The notes: generated from the letters alone by a model not told the origin. A stretch of 52,271 nucleotides of DNA from Vibrio sp. HA2012 (GCF_002812955.1 NZ_PFXK01000013.1:1-52271), one strand, 5' to 3'. Counted from the first letter of the stretch, positions 28,343-37,273 are shown. Numbers and translations are program-made.

Positions 28343-29323
28343 TTAAGGCTCCTGAGTGAAGAAAGCGGTAATAATACGTAAGGCCTGATTGCGGATAAGA
28401 TCCTGTTCGCACAGGATTTCATGGCGGCTGCCTTCTAGCCGGGTAAATACGCTGTGGGAATTGGTTCTCTTCAGACGGCGGTAAAACCGGTATTGTGCCT
28501 GATTATCGACAATTTCATCCTCTCCAGCCTGAAGGATCTGTATCGGTATGTGGATATTCCGGGTTTGTCGAATACAGGAACGGATGGCGTTCAGACTCTG
28601 CCAGACCCAATGTATTGTCGAACCACCTAACTGCAGTTCTGGCAGCATCGTGTAAAGATCCCGAAACCAGCGGTAGCGGCTCTGGCTGTGAGTCAGAAGG
28701 TTATTTGCAAAGCCTTTTGACTGATAATCTGTCTGTCCGGGGGCATAAGTTTCAACGGGGTGTATGCTTTTTAGCAGCCAACTGTAAGGACGGCTGAACG
28801 GCTTCAGGTGAGCCGGAATATTAATGCCAAACATCGGAGCACAGAGGGCAATACGGTTAAACGGATGATCCGGTGTTGTCTGTATATAGCGGGTGGCTAT
28901 AGTCCCTCCCATAGAGTGCGCCAGCAGGAACTTTTGCTGGTATGCATTCATCGAGAAATGCTGTACGAGCAATTTCATATCCTCTACATAGTGATTGAAA
29001 TCTTCAACAAATCCCCGTTCAGGATAGTGGGTCAGCAGCCTGTCAGACATCCCTTGTCCCCGATGGTCGAAGGAGTAGATATCAAATCCGTGAGAAAACA
29101 GCTCGTAAAACAGTTCCTGATATTTCCACACAGACTCCATCCGCCCATTGACTACTACAATGGCTTTGGTATTAGAAGGCGCAGTCAGTCGGATCCAGTA
29201 CAGTTTTTTCCCACCGGTAGCAGGAAGGAACCCTTCTTCTCGCTGTTGCCAGAGTTGATGAACGGGTCCCTGCATCATCTGCAGAAAGTTGTATTCCTGT
29301 GTATAAGGTATTGGTGGCTGCAT
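28343..29323 (-). CDS. pldB: Lysophospholipase L2 (alpha/beta hydrolase)
   Basis: PldB hydrolyses lysophospholipids. An alpha/beta hydrolase fold is seen with VVVNGRMES at the first strand, DHRGQGMS, the nucleophile elbow LLAHSMGGTIATRY, and late residues ILQAGEDEIVDN (acid) and GSRHEILCE (histidine). Start choice is uncertain: ATG 29323 gives 326 aa and fits the family start, while ATG 29380 would add 19 residues; neither has a clear ribosome site. The adjacent yigL supports the symbol. Confidence 0.92.
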   Translation of the reverse strand: MQPPIPYTQEYNFLQMMQGPVHQLWQQREEGFLPATGGKKLYWIRLTAPSNTKAIVVVNGRMESVWKYQELFYELFSHGFDIYSFDHRGQGMSDRLLTHYPERGFVEDFNHYVEDMKLLVQHFSMNAYQQKFLLAHSMGGTIATRYIQTTPDHPFNRIALCAPMFGINIPAHLKPFSRPYSWLLKSIHPVETYAPGQTDYQSKGFANNLLTHSQSRYRWFRDLYTMLPELQLGGSTIHWVWQSLNAIRSCIRQTRNIHIPIQILQAGEDEIVDNQAQYRFYRRLKRTNSHSVFTRLEGSRHEILCEQDLIRNQALRIITAFFTQEP

Positions 29324-29443
29324 AGTCCGGGAGTGTGAAGCTAATCTGATGAAAGCAGTAGAATAGCACTCCGGTAGCATAGTTAATATGGGAAAACAAA
29401 TATAAAAATAAGCGCTATTTTTTGGGCACTGGCTATTCTGTAC

Positions 29444-29508
29444 TTGACTCAGGTCAGTTTTTATCTGAGTATATTCGATATTTCATATATACGGAATTTG
29501 TCATATAT
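29444..29508 (+). promoter_or_regulatory. Promoter/operator region of the arsJ operon
   Basis: TTGACT (29444-29449) resembles a -35 box; the best -10 (TATATT, 29470-29475) is spaced 20 bp away, which is too far for a good unaided promoter. A perfect inverted repeat ACTCAG/CTGAGT (29447-29452, 29465-29470) spans this spacer, and TCATATAT is repeated directly at 29483-29490 and 29501-29508. This looks like a regulated promoter, with an ArsR-type repressor a natural candidate. No arsR gene lies in the window. Confidence 0.42.
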
Positions 29509-29547
29509 AAGGCAACTAAAACTTATCGATTAAAGAGGAGTGTACAT

Positions 29548-30549
29548 ATGGCTGTTAAAGTCGGAATTAATGGTTTCGGTCGTATCGGTCGTCTGGCATT
29601 GCGTGCCGCATTTGACTGGGAAGAACTGGAATTTATACAGATCAATGACGTTGCCGGTGATGCTGAGACTCTGGCGCATCTTCTTGAGTTTGATTCGGTT
29701 CAGGGGCGCTGGCATCATCCGGTTATGGCAACAGAGTCTGCTATGCAGATTAACGGACAAAGTATCCGTGTGACCAGCGAACGTCATATTGATGCGGTAG
29801 ACTGGTCTGGTTGTGATGTCGTGATTGAATCTACCGGAGTGCACCGTAAGGCTGCGTTTCTTAATCAGTATCTCGCTCAGGGGGTGAAGCGTGTTGTGGT
29901 TTCAGCTCCGGTGAAGGAAGAGGGTGTTGCCAATATTGTGGTCGGTGTGAATGAGCATATCTTTGATCCGCAAGTTCATCAGATCGTGACGGCCGCTTCC
30001 TGTACGACGAACTGTATTGCACCTGTGGTAAAAGTTATCCATGAAAAGCTGGGCATCGAGCAATCTTCCTTCACAACGATTCATGATCTGACCAATACCC
30101 AGACGATTCTGGATGCACCACATAAAGATTTGCGCCGTGCCCGTGCCTGTGGGATGAGTCTGATCCCGACGACAACTGGTTCAGCAAAAGCGATTGTGGA
30201 AATCTTCCCTGAGCTGAAGAATAAGATTAACGGTCATGCGGTACGTGTACCTCTGGCAAATGCTTCTCTGACCGATATTATTTTTGATGTAAAACGTGAT
30301 ACCACAGCGGAAGAAGTTAATGCCTTGCTGAAAGAAGCCTCTGAAGGTGAGTTGCAGGGAATTCTGGGATTTGAAGAGCGTCCGCTGGTATCGGTGGATT
30401 ATAAAGGCGATCAGCGTTCAACGATTGTGGATGCTTTATCTACCATGGTTGTCGGTTCCCGAATGGTGAAAATCTACGCCTGGTACGATAATGAAATGGG
30501 GTATGCGACCCGTACCGCAGAACTGGTACGCAAAGTAGGTCTGGCGTAA
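29548..30549 (+). CDS. ArsJ-associated glyceraldehyde-3-phosphate dehydrogenase
   Basis: A 333-residue GAPDH has the NAD-binding [15 protein letters not shown] at the start, catalytic C152 in ASCTTNC and H179 in [10 protein letters not shown]. Residues around the active site ([22 protein letters not shown]) follow the ArsJ-linked subgroup rather than housekeeping GapA. In that pathway the enzyme joins arsenate to glyceraldehyde 3-phosphate, giving unstable 1-arseno-3-phosphoglycerate, which ArsJ exports. ATG 29548 is chosen for its AAAGAGGAG ribosome site and typical N-terminus; the frame is open further upstream through the promoter region. First gene of a three-gene operon. Confidence 0.93.
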   Translation: MAVKVGINGFGRIGRLALRAAFDWEELEFIQINDVAGDAETLAHLLEFDSVQGRWHHPVMATESAMQINGQSIRVTSERHIDAVDWSGCDVVIESTGVHRKAAFLNQYLAQGVKRVVVSAPVKEEGVANIVVGVNEHIFDPQVHQIVTAASCTTNCIAPVVKVIHEKLGIEQSSFTTIHDLTNTQTILDAPHKDLRRARACGMSLIPTTTGSAKAIVEIFPELKNKINGHAVRVPLANASLTDIIFDVKRDTTAEEVNALLKEASEGELQGILGFEERPLVSVDYKGDQRSTIVDALSTMVVGSRMVKIYAWYDNEMGYATRTAELVRKVGLA

Positions 30550-30582
30550 GTCACACATAAACAGTAACGAAAAGGATCCATC

Positions 30583-31089
30583 ATGACACATCCTACCTGG
30601 GAATTATCTATCGATAACACCGATGCCGCATTGGTATTAACGGCTTGTCCCGGCACAAAAGGCACAGCACTGAGAGCTTCTCTTGAACAATTGAAACAGC
30701 AGGGTGTTAGAGCGATTGTTACTGCTCTGAGTTACGAAGAAATGGAAAAGGCAGGTGTTGCACAACTGCCAGATTTGACTCAGGAGCTGGGTATGAGCTG
30801 GTGTTATCAGCCGATCGAAGATGATTGTGCACCAAACAGTGACTTTGATACTGGCTGGCAACGGAACAGCCCTGAATTGCAGTCGATACTGGATCAGGGC
30901 GGTAAGGTTGCACTGCACTGTATGGGAGGATCCGGACGGACTGGATTGCTGGCGGCACATGTCCTGCTGCAACGGGGATGGGATCTGGATACCATTAAGA
31001 CGGAAGTAAAAGCGCTGCGTCCCGGAGCATTTACCAAGCAGGTGCAGCTTGATTACATTGATGGTGTTGCTGAAAAGCTGGCGAAATAA
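30583..31089 (+). CDS. Dual-specificity/CDKN3-like protein phosphatase in the arsJ operon
   Basis: The 168-residue protein has the C-x5-R phosphatase signature HCMGGSGRTGLLAA (C113, R119) and an upstream aspartate loop QPIEDDCAP (D80 or D81 as general acid). The order and length fit the cyclin-dependent-kinase-inhibitor-3-like/dual-specificity family. It sits 33 nt after the GAPDH gene and 126 nt before arsJ, in the same direction, so it is presumably co-expressed with arsenic resistance. Its substrate is unknown; a role in phosphate-ester chemistry of the pathway or in signalling is inference. Confidence 0.85.
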   Translation: MTHPTWELSIDNTDAALVLTACPGTKGTALRASLEQLKQQGVRAIVTALSYEEMEKAGVAQLPDLTQELGMSWCYQPIEDDCAPNSDFDTGWQRNSPELQSILDQGGKVALHCMGGSGRTGLLAAHVLLQRGWDLDTIKTEVKALRPGAFTKQVQLDYIDGVAEKLAK

Positions 31090-31135
31090 CTGTATACGTC
31101 CCGGTGAACAACACGAGAAATGAAAGGCTTTCTGA

Positions 31136-31162
31136 GCTTTTGGGCTACTATGATCCAAAAGC
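31136..31162 (+). other. Perfect hairpin in the leader of arsJ
   Basis: The 8-bp arms GCTTTTGG and CCAAAAGC are perfectly complementary with an 11-nt loop, 53 nt before the arsJ start. No T run follows directly, so it is not a simple terminator. It could stabilise or process the downstream arsJ message. Confidence 0.5.
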
Positions 31163-31215
31163 AGAGAGAACCTGTTTTTCATGTTTTTTGTAAGAAAAAT
31201 GGCGGATCGGAGTCT

Positions 31216-32439
31216 ATGTTTGCAAACCTGAATAAGAGTGTGCGCCAGTATATGCTGGTGACGTTCAACTACTGGAACTTCACCATTACAGATGGAGCTC
31301 TGCGTATGCTGGTGGTGCTGTATTTTCATGATCTGGGATACAGCACACTGGCAATTGCCTCGTTGTTCCTTTTTTATGAATTTTTCGGTGTGGTCACAAA
31401 CTTATTAGGTGGCTGGCTCGGAGCCCGGCTTGGTCTGAATCGTACCATGAACATCGGTTTGGCAATGCAGATAGCAGCATTGCTTATGCTGGCTGTTCCC
31501 GGAGTATGGTTGACCATCCCCTGGGTAATGGCTGCACAGGCGGTATCCGGTATTGCCAAAGATCTGAATAAGATGAGCGCCAAGAGTGCCATTAAAACAC
31601 TGGTTTCCGACGATCAGCAGGGAGCACTGTATAAGTGGATTGCTATTCTTACCGGTTCGAAGAATGCCCTGAAAGGGGGCGGTTTTTTTATCGGAGGGCT
31701 ATTGCTTTCATTTGTCGGATTCCGTGTTTCTGTCTTGCTTATGGCTGCTATGCTGGCACTGGTTCTGTGCGGCAGCCTGCTGTGGCTGGAAAGTAATATG
31801 GGTAAGGCAAAAAATAAGCCGAAGTTTAAACATATTTTCTCTAAGTCTCGCAGTATTAATATTCTGTCCGCAGCACGAATGTTTCTGTTCGGAGCCCGGG
31901 ATATCTGGTTTGTCGTGGCACTTCCGGTTTATCTTGGTTCAGTTTTTGGCTGGGATCATCTCTGGGTTGGCGGTTTTCTGGCGGTATGGGTCATTGCTTA
32001 TGGTATCGTGCAGGGGATAGCACCAACGATCACCGGTAAAGCACAGGGAAAAATTCCGGATGGATCGGCGGCTTTATATTGGGCTCTGTTGCTTGCGGTG
32101 GTAACCGGGCTGATAGCCTACGGCGTGCAGAGTGGCTGGCGGCCTGAACTGGTGATTATCGCCGGACTGATGTTGTTTGGTGCGGTGTTTGCTGTCAATT
32201 CTTCTCTGCACTCATATCTGATTGTCAGCTATGCCAAAGGCGATGGTGTATCTCTGGATGTCGGTTTTTACTATATGGCCAATGCGATGGGGCGTCTTAT
32301 TGGCACTATTTTGTCCGGATGGATATTCCAGATCGCAGGACTGGCAGCGTGTTTGTGGGGCTCCTTTATGTTTCTGGTTGCTACAACGCTGATCTCCTTT
32401 TATCTGCCAAAAATACAAACTAAAGAGATTATTTGCTGA
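31216..32439 (+). CDS. arsJ: Organoarsenical efflux MFS transporter ArsJ
   Basis: The 407-residue protein has 10-12 hydrophobic segments and the ArsJ-type start YMLVTFNYWNFTITDGALRMLVVLYFH, followed by GWLGARLGLNRTMNIGL (an MFS loop 2-3 motif) and KDLNKMSAKSAIK. ArsJ exports 1-arseno-3-phosphoglycerate produced by the linked GAPDH and so confers arsenate resistance. ATG 31216 is preferred because GGAG lies just before it and the product matches ArsJ length; the in-frame ATG 31120 would add 32 residues with no membrane character. No arsenate reductase or ArsB is in this window. Confidence 0.93.
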   Translation: MFANLNKSVRQYMLVTFNYWNFTITDGALRMLVVLYFHDLGYSTLAIASLFLFYEFFGVVTNLLGGWLGARLGLNRTMNIGLAMQIAALLMLAVPGVWLTIPWVMAAQAVSGIAKDLNKMSAKSAIKTLVSDDQQGALYKWIAILTGSKNALKGGGFFIGGLLLSFVGFRVSVLLMAAMLALVLCGSLLWLESNMGKAKNKPKFKHIFSKSRSINILSAARMFLFGARDIWFVVALPVYLGSVFGWDHLWVGGFLAVWVIAYGIVQGIAPTITGKAQGKIPDGSAALYWALLLAVVTGLIAYGVQSGWRPELVIIAGLMLFGAVFAVNSSLHSYLIVSYAKGDGVSLDVGFYYMANAMGRLIGTILSGWIFQIAGLAACLWGSFMFLVATTLISFYLPKIQTKEIIC

Positions 32440-32521
32440 TTTTGTTGATTTTTATCTGACATGCATGCTCTATACTAAAGGCGGAAACTGAAAAATAACA
32501 TCAGGAAGAGGGCGTTACACT

Positions 32522-32887
32522 ATGTCAGATATTGAAAAAGTGGTTAAACGGACGCGACGTCTGGAAAAGTTGCTTCGTATCCGTTATCACGCAGACGGCC
32601 GGGGGCTACATCAACTGATCAGTAGCAGTGAAGAACGTCTTCCGCATGATGTTATTGCTAAGTTACGTTATATCGCGACTATCCGGAATAAGATAGTGCA
32701 TGAAGATGACTTTTGTCTGGATGACAAAGAACAGTTTATCCGTGTGTGCAATGAATGCGAGAAAGAACTGACTCCCCGAGCCAGCCGCTTTATCTGGGGA
32801 GTCGTTATGCTATTACTACTGACCATAACGGTTCTGGCATTAAGTTTTTATTATGTTCACTGGGACATACTGTCGACTCACCTGTAG
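32522..32887 (+). CDS. Small DUF4145-like protein with a C-terminal membrane anchor
   Basis: The 121-residue protein has a soluble N-terminal part (about 1-85), with LEKLLRIRYHADGRGLHQLI and the motif LRYIATIRNKIVHEDDF. Such RNxxVH patterns occur in DUF4145 and related HEPN-like helical domains. A single membrane segment follows (FIWGVVMLLLLTITVLALSFYYV, about 89-111), leaving the soluble part in the cytoplasm. It lies 82 bp after arsJ with a good GGAAGAGGG ribosome site and may have its own promoter (TATACT near 32471). Function is unknown; the HEPN relation is only a pattern-level impression. Confidence 0.72.
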   Translation: MSDIEKVVKRTRRLEKLLRIRYHADGRGLHQLISSSEERLPHDVIAKLRYIATIRNKIVHEDDFCLDDKEQFIRVCNECEKELTPRASRFIWGVVMLLLLTITVLALSFYYVHWDILSTHL

Positions 32888-33265
32888 TTTTTGGCCGGAA
32901 TTTCTGTCGTAACTTTCTGTTGTAACCCTATCTATGCAGCTAGATGTGTAGTGGCTTCTTTATGTTTTAGATTTCTATTCTTATTTTTATTTTTTGTTTA
33001 GATAAAAAAACTGAATTTATCTCTGTTAACGCTATTTGTGTTTTTAAAACCTAAAGCATGATTTTGACGTTGTCGGGTTGATTCCTGAGAGAAAGCTCTA
33101 GTAATATCAGTTGGGTAGTCAAGCATATTATAATTAACGGTTAACTTATAAACAGCATACGCTTGCTTGCTTTTATAATCACTGAATCCGGTTGTTCCGG
33201 ATAAAAAGCCGCTTAATGCTCAAGAGTCGGCAATAAATAATATAAGTACTTTTTCAGGGGATTTT
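32888..33265. other. AT-rich intergenic region, no gene seen
   Basis: This 378-bp stretch holds no convincing frame. It contains a perfect 6-bp hairpin ATCCGG-TTGTT-CCGGAT (33186-33202) followed by A-rich sequence, and a TATAAT hexamer at 33174-33179 that could serve the downstream yhhN-type gene, although no matching -35 box stands out. A GGGG ribosome site precedes the ATG at 33266. Confidence 0.5.
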
Positions 33266-33898
33266 ATGTTTGCTTGGCTGGCTGTCGGATTATCGGGAGC
33301 GGTGTACGTTTCCGCTGGTTGGATGGATAAAAATAGAGTATCTGCGCTTTTTAAATTACTGACGGTGATATTGCTGATAGCAACACTTCTGGTACAGGAT
33401 ATCAGTGAAGGCCAGTCCCTTTCTGCGAAATGGGTGACGGCTGGTTTGCTGATGTCTCTGATTGGTAATCTGATTTTTATTTTATCGGAAAGGTTTTACC
33501 AGCCTGCAGTTTTTGTCTTCGTTGTGGCTTCGGTTTGTTACAGTAAGGCTTTCTGGGGACAGGTGTCCGGTCCTCTTAGTCTATGGCTTCCTGCCATGCT
33601 TTATGCCGCATTTGTGATCCTGTTTCTGCTGGGACTGCCCAGATTGTCCGGCATTGCACTGCCGGTAGTACTGCTTGGATCCGGTCTGATACATATGACC
33701 TGGGGCGCAGCAGAAGTCTGGATGAGGCAGGATACCTTGTCGGCACATTATGCCTGCCTCGGTGCTTCTCTGCTGTTTTTCTGCTGTGTCGGCCATGCGT
33801 TTAAGCATGAAGAACAGCCGGCCAGAAAAGGAAATGTGCTGCTGGACAGTACATATTTTCTGTCTCAGTCACTCATCACTGCATCGGTACTGATGTAA
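33266..33898 (+). CDS. yhhN: YhhN/TMEM86-family membrane protein (putative lysoplasmalogenase)
   Basis: The 210-residue integral membrane protein has about eight hydrophobic segments and the family features: an acidic/aromatic loop in the first third (SLIGNLIFILSERFYQP) and GSGLIHMTWGAAEVW. Eukaryotic TMEM86 hydrolyses the vinyl-ether bond of lysoplasmalogen; the bacterial role is unclear. Location near rsmD and ftsYEX parallels E. coli yhhN. Convergent with the MarC-family gene, 17 bp apart. Confidence 0.8.
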   Translation: MFAWLAVGLSGAVYVSAGWMDKNRVSALFKLLTVILLIATLLVQDISEGQSLSAKWVTAGLLMSLIGNLIFILSERFYQPAVFVFVVASVCYSKAFWGQVSGPLSLWLPAMLYAAFVILFLLGLPRLSGIALPVVLLGSGLIHMTWGAAEVWMRQDTLSAHYACLGASLLFFCCVGHAFKHEEQPARKGNVLLDSTYFLSQSLITASVLM

Positions 33899-33915
33899 CG
33901 GTTACGCTGTATTCG

Positions 33916-34521
33916 TTATTGTGCAGAGGTCCCCATATGGGAAAAGTAGCTGAAAATACCGTTCAGGAACATCTGCACAGATATCATCAGCAGCAGCATT
34001 CCCATCAGTCGCTCAATCGCTGCCAGACCTTTGGGTCCAACGATACGTTCAAACAGTTCGCCAAACATCAGGATCAGAGAAGATGCTGCCCAGGCTAATA
34101 CCAGAGCGATGGTCCAGTCGGCCATTCTTCCCGGTTCCTGATGGGCAATCAGGATCAGTGTTGCCAGAATAGAAGGGCCGGCAAGCATGGGTATTGCCAG
34201 AGGAACAATAAAAGGTTCTTCTCCTGCGGCCAGGCCAAACTGAGAATCTTTGGACGGAAATATCATCTTCAGAGAGATCAGGAATAAAATAATGGCCCCG
34301 GATATAGAGATGGCTTCTTTTTCCAGAGAGAGAAAGTTAAGGATATTCTCACCGGCAAACAGAAATAGCAGCATAACAATCAGTGCAATACCCAGTTCCC
34401 GGATCAGCACGACGCGTCTTCTTTTCCGTTCCACATGACGTAAAACAGAGGAAAATACAGGAAGGTTTCCCATAGGATCCATAATCAGAAACAGCATGAC
34501 AGAGGCTGAAATTATATCCAT
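33916..34521 (-). CDS. MarC-family integral membrane protein (YhgN-like)
   Basis: The 201-residue protein has six hydrophobic segments and MarC-family motifs: LFLIMDPMGNLPVF at the start, the ISGAIILFLISLKM segment, and PLAIPMLAGPSILATLI in the middle. Family members were once thought to be antibiotic-resistance proteins; the transported substrate is not known. ATG 34521 is chosen over an in-frame upstream start (34566) because the product then begins at the first membrane helix and is preceded by an AAGAGAA ribosome-like site. Confidence 0.87.
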   Translation of the reverse strand: MDIISASVMLFLIMDPMGNLPVFSSVLRHVERKRRRVVLIRELGIALIVMLLFLFAGENILNFLSLEKEAISISGAIILFLISLKMIFPSKDSQFGLAAGEEPFIVPLAIPMLAGPSILATLILIAHQEPGRMADWTIALVLAWAASSLILMFGELFERIVGPKGLAAIERLMGMLLLMISVQMFLNGIFSYFSHMGTSAQ

Positions 34522-34573
34522 AGCGGTTCTCTTAAACAGGTTGCTTGGCAGTGAGTGTGCATACACTAATGCT

Positions 34574-35170
34574 TCATATGCCGCGTGTAAATAAGCGGAA
34601 GCAGACCTGTCCGGCTATTTTTTCCCGGTGCAGAGACCAACTGACCGGTAAAGACGGTAGTGACAGCTCTTTTTCTGTTTCGATATAAATCAGTGCGGTG
34701 GGTGACAGCCATCCGTTTGCTTCCAGTAACTGCACGGTTTCGTCCAGTAGCCCCTTGCGGAAAGGCGGATCGATAAATACGACATCAAACGGGCTGCCCG
34801 GTTGGCGAAGGTATGCCAGTGCATCCGTATTCAGAGCACTGATCCGATCTGTTTTAAGCGTACTGATATTGGTCTGCAATTGCTGGCAGGCAACCGGATT
34901 CATCTCCAGCATAGTCACCTGTTGAGCTTGTCTGGAGGCGGCTTCAAAGCCCAGTCCGCCGGAACCTGCAAACAGGTCAAGACAGGTAGCATGCGGAATA
35001 TCCTGAGCCAGCCAGTTAAATACGGTTTCTTTGACTCTGTCGGTTGTCGGCCGCAGTCCTTCGGCGTCATGAACGGGAAGTTTTCTTCCGCGCCATAGTC
35101 CGCTGATAATCCGGATAAAGCCGGATGTGGTTCTTTTTTGTGAAGAGTGATGTGGACGATGCCTTACCAT
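34574..35170 (-). CDS. rsmD: 16S rRNA (guanine-966-N2)-methyltransferase
   Basis: RsmD (198 aa) methylates G966 in 16S rRNA. The SAM-binding motif is LDLFAGSGGLGFEAASR (about 60-76), and the catalytic motif VVFIDPPFRKG is the D/NPPF signature. The N-terminal basic stretch GLWRGRKLPVHDAEGLRPTTDRVKE is typical. It is divergent from ftsY, the conserved arrangement in gammaproteobacteria. Confidence 0.96.
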   Translation of the reverse strand: MVRHRPHHSSQKRTTSGFIRIISGLWRGRKLPVHDAEGLRPTTDRVKETVFNWLAQDIPHATCLDLFAGSGGLGFEAASRQAQQVTMLEMNPVACQQLQTNISTLKTDRISALNTDALAYLRQPGSPFDVVFIDPPFRKGLLDETVQLLEANGWLSPTALIYIETEKELSLPSLPVSWSLHREKIAGQVCFRLFTRGI

Positions 35171-35383
35171 AGATTTTTTGACCGTAAAAAAGTGATACTA
35201 TTAGCGAGTTAATGTTTCATACTCAGGTTTTTGATTTCTGGGTTAGAATCTGAAACAAGCAGACCCTATCATTTCGTACCGGCAGAGTGTAGCAAGAGCT
35301 TTGTCAGATTTCTCGGTCTAAATCGACGGAGAAGAAAGAAAGAGTTAATCAGAGATAAACAGGCAGAGTCAGGATTTACCCGG

Positions 35384-36565
35384 ATGGCGGAAAAGAAAAA
35401 ACGCGGATTATTATCATGGTTGGGCTTTGGTGATGAAGAGCCGAGCCCAAATGTTGAGCAGAAAGAACAGCCTGTAGAGAGTTCTGAAGAGACAGAACAG
35501 GTTACAGAAGTCAGTCAGGCTGAAGAAGCATGGGTTGCAGTTACTGAAGAGGAAGTCCTGACAGCAGTAGAGGATCTTGCAGAAGAAGACGATAACGATC
35601 CGGAATCTCAGCCTGAGCGGGTGCAGGAGCAGGAAAAACCGACGGAGAGTTTTTTTGCCCGGCTAAAACGCAGTCTTGCTCGTACCAAGCAGAATATCGG
35701 TGCCGGTTTTTTCGGGCTGTTCAAAGGCAAAAAAATTGATGATGAACTGTTTGAAGAGCTTGAAGAGCAACTGCTGATTGCTGATGTAGGCATGGATACT
35801 ACCATGAAAATCATCGGCAGTCTGACAGAAAAAGCAGATCGCAGAGAGCTGAAAGATGGAGAAGCACTGTATAGCCTGCTGAAAGAGGAAATGACAGAGA
35901 TTCTGGCTGAGGTTGAGCAGCCTCTGACGGTGGACAGCAGCAAAGCACCTTATGTGATCTTGATGGTCGGTGTGAACGGTGTGGGTAAAACGACCACTAT
36001 AGGTAAACTGGCCAAACAGTTCCAGAATGAAGGTAAGAAAGTGATGCTGGCGGCGGGGGATACATTCCGTGCGGCAGCGGTTGAACAGCTACAGGTATGG
36101 GGGGAGCGTAACAATGTTCCGGTTGTGGCTCAGCATACCGGTGCAGACAGTGCATCGGTGATCTATGACGCTATTGAGTCGGCTAAAGCTCGCGGTATCG
36201 ATGTGGTCATTGCCGATACGGCAGGACGTTTGCAAAACAAAAGTAACTTAATGGAAGAGTTGCGTAAGATTGTGCGGGTGATGAAAAAGGTTGATGATTC
36301 TGCTCCGCATGAAATTATGCTGACGCTGGATGCCGGTACCGGGCAGAATGCGATCAGCCAGGCAAAACTATTCAGCGATGTTGCACCGGTTACCGGTATT
36401 ACATTGACCAAACTGGATGGTACGGCCAAAGGCGGCGTTATTTTTGCGATTGCCGATCAATTTACTATTCCGATTCGTTTTATCGGGGTTGGTGAAGGTA
36501 TTGATGATCTGCGACCGTTTGTTGCGCAAGATTTTATTGATGCCCTTTTCAGCAGGGAAGAGTAA
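35384..36565 (+). CDS. ftsY: Signal recognition particle receptor FtsY
   Basis: FtsY (393 aa) docks ribosome-SRP complexes at the membrane. An N-terminal membrane-targeting helix (MAEKKKRGLLSWLGFGDEE) and a long acidic A domain (to about 85) precede the NG domain. G-motifs: GVNGVGKTTTIGKLA (G1), GDTFRAAAVEQL (I-box), DTAGRLQ (G3) and TKLDGTAKGG (G4-G5). ATG 35384 is selected because the upstream in-frame extension to 35231 contains basic, non-family sequence. Start of the ftsY-ftsE-ftsX unit. Confidence 0.96.
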   Translation: MAEKKKRGLLSWLGFGDEEPSPNVEQKEQPVESSEETEQVTEVSQAEEAWVAVTEEEVLTAVEDLAEEDDNDPESQPERVQEQEKPTESFFARLKRSLARTKQNIGAGFFGLFKGKKIDDELFEELEEQLLIADVGMDTTMKIIGSLTEKADRRELKDGEALYSLLKEEMTEILAEVEQPLTVDSSKAPYVILMVGVNGVGKTTTIGKLAKQFQNEGKKVMLAAGDTFRAAAVEQLQVWGERNNVPVVAQHTGADSASVIYDAIESAKARGIDVVIADTAGRLQNKSNLMEELRKIVRVMKKVDDSAPHEIMLTLDAGTGQNAISQAKLFSDVAPVTGITLTKLDGTAKGGVIFAIADQFTIPIRFIGVGEGIDDLRPFVAQDFIDALFSREE

Positions 36566-36598
36566 CCGGGAACAAGCAGTTAAGCAGGGAGTAAACGG

Positions 36599-37273
36599 GT
36601 GATTAAGTTTCAGCAAGTCAGTAAGGTGTACCGAGGTGGCCGTCAGGCTCTGCAAAAAGTTGATTTTCATCTGCGTAAAGGTGAAATGGCTTTTCTGGGG
36701 GGACATTCCGGAGCCGGAAAAAGTACTTTGCTGAAACTGATCTGCGCGATAGAACGTCCGTCTGATGGAAAAATTAGCTTTAATCAGCATGATATTACCC
36801 GTATTTCATCCCGGGATATTCCTTTTCTTCGTCGTCATCTCGGTATCGTTTTTCAGGATCATAAGCTACTGATGGATCGTTCTGTATTTGATAACGTCGC
36901 TTTGCCGATGCGGATTGAATCGGCTTCTGAAAGTGATATCAAACGTAGGGTATCGGCAGCGTTGGATAAAACCGGTCTGCTGGATAAGGCACGCTGTCTG
37001 CCGGGGCAACTGTCCGGGGGAGAGCAGCAGCGAGTGGGGATTGCCCGTGCGGTGGTGAACCGGCCAACCTTGGTACTGGCTGATGAACCGACAGGGAACC
37101 TTGACCCGGATCTTTCCGCTGAGATGCTGCAACTGTTTGAAGAATTCAACCGTGCCGGGGTCTCCATCCTGTTTGCGACTCATGATATCGGTCTGGTCAG
37201 CTCCCGGCCACAGTATCGTCGGTTTGAACTGAATCATGGCTTTCTGAGTGAGGTGGATGGCTATGGCCAGTAA
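36599..37273 (+). CDS. ftsE: Cell division ATP-binding protein FtsE
   Basis: FtsE (224 aa) is the ABC ATPase that, with FtsX, controls periplasmic murein hydrolase activation at the septum. Walker A is GGHSGAGKSTLL (about 35-46), the signature LSGGEQQRVGIARA and Walker B LVLADEPTGNLD. It starts with GTG (36599), supported by an AGGGAG ribosome site 6-11 nt upstream and by the exact MIKFQQVSKVY family start. It overlaps ftsX by ~11 bp. Confidence 0.96.
   Translation: MIKFQQVSKVYRGGRQALQKVDFHLRKGEMAFLGGHSGAGKSTLLKLICAIERPSDGKISFNQHDITRISSRDIPFLRRHLGIVFQDHKLLMDRSVFDNVALPMRIESASESDIKRRVSAALDKTGLLDKARCLPGQLSGGEQQRVGIARAVVNRPTLVLADEPTGNLDPDLSAEMLQLFEEFNRAGVSILFATHDIGLVSSRPQYRRFELNHGFLSEVDGYGQ

Noticed and set aside
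31136..31162. Hairpin as a terminator between phosphatase and arsJ
   Set aside because: No T run follows the stem on the plus strand, and arsJ continues in the same direction.
30637..31329. 230-codon frame antisense to the phosphatase and arsJ leader
   Set aside because: Covers two supported plus-strand genes; no domain recognisable and no promoter.
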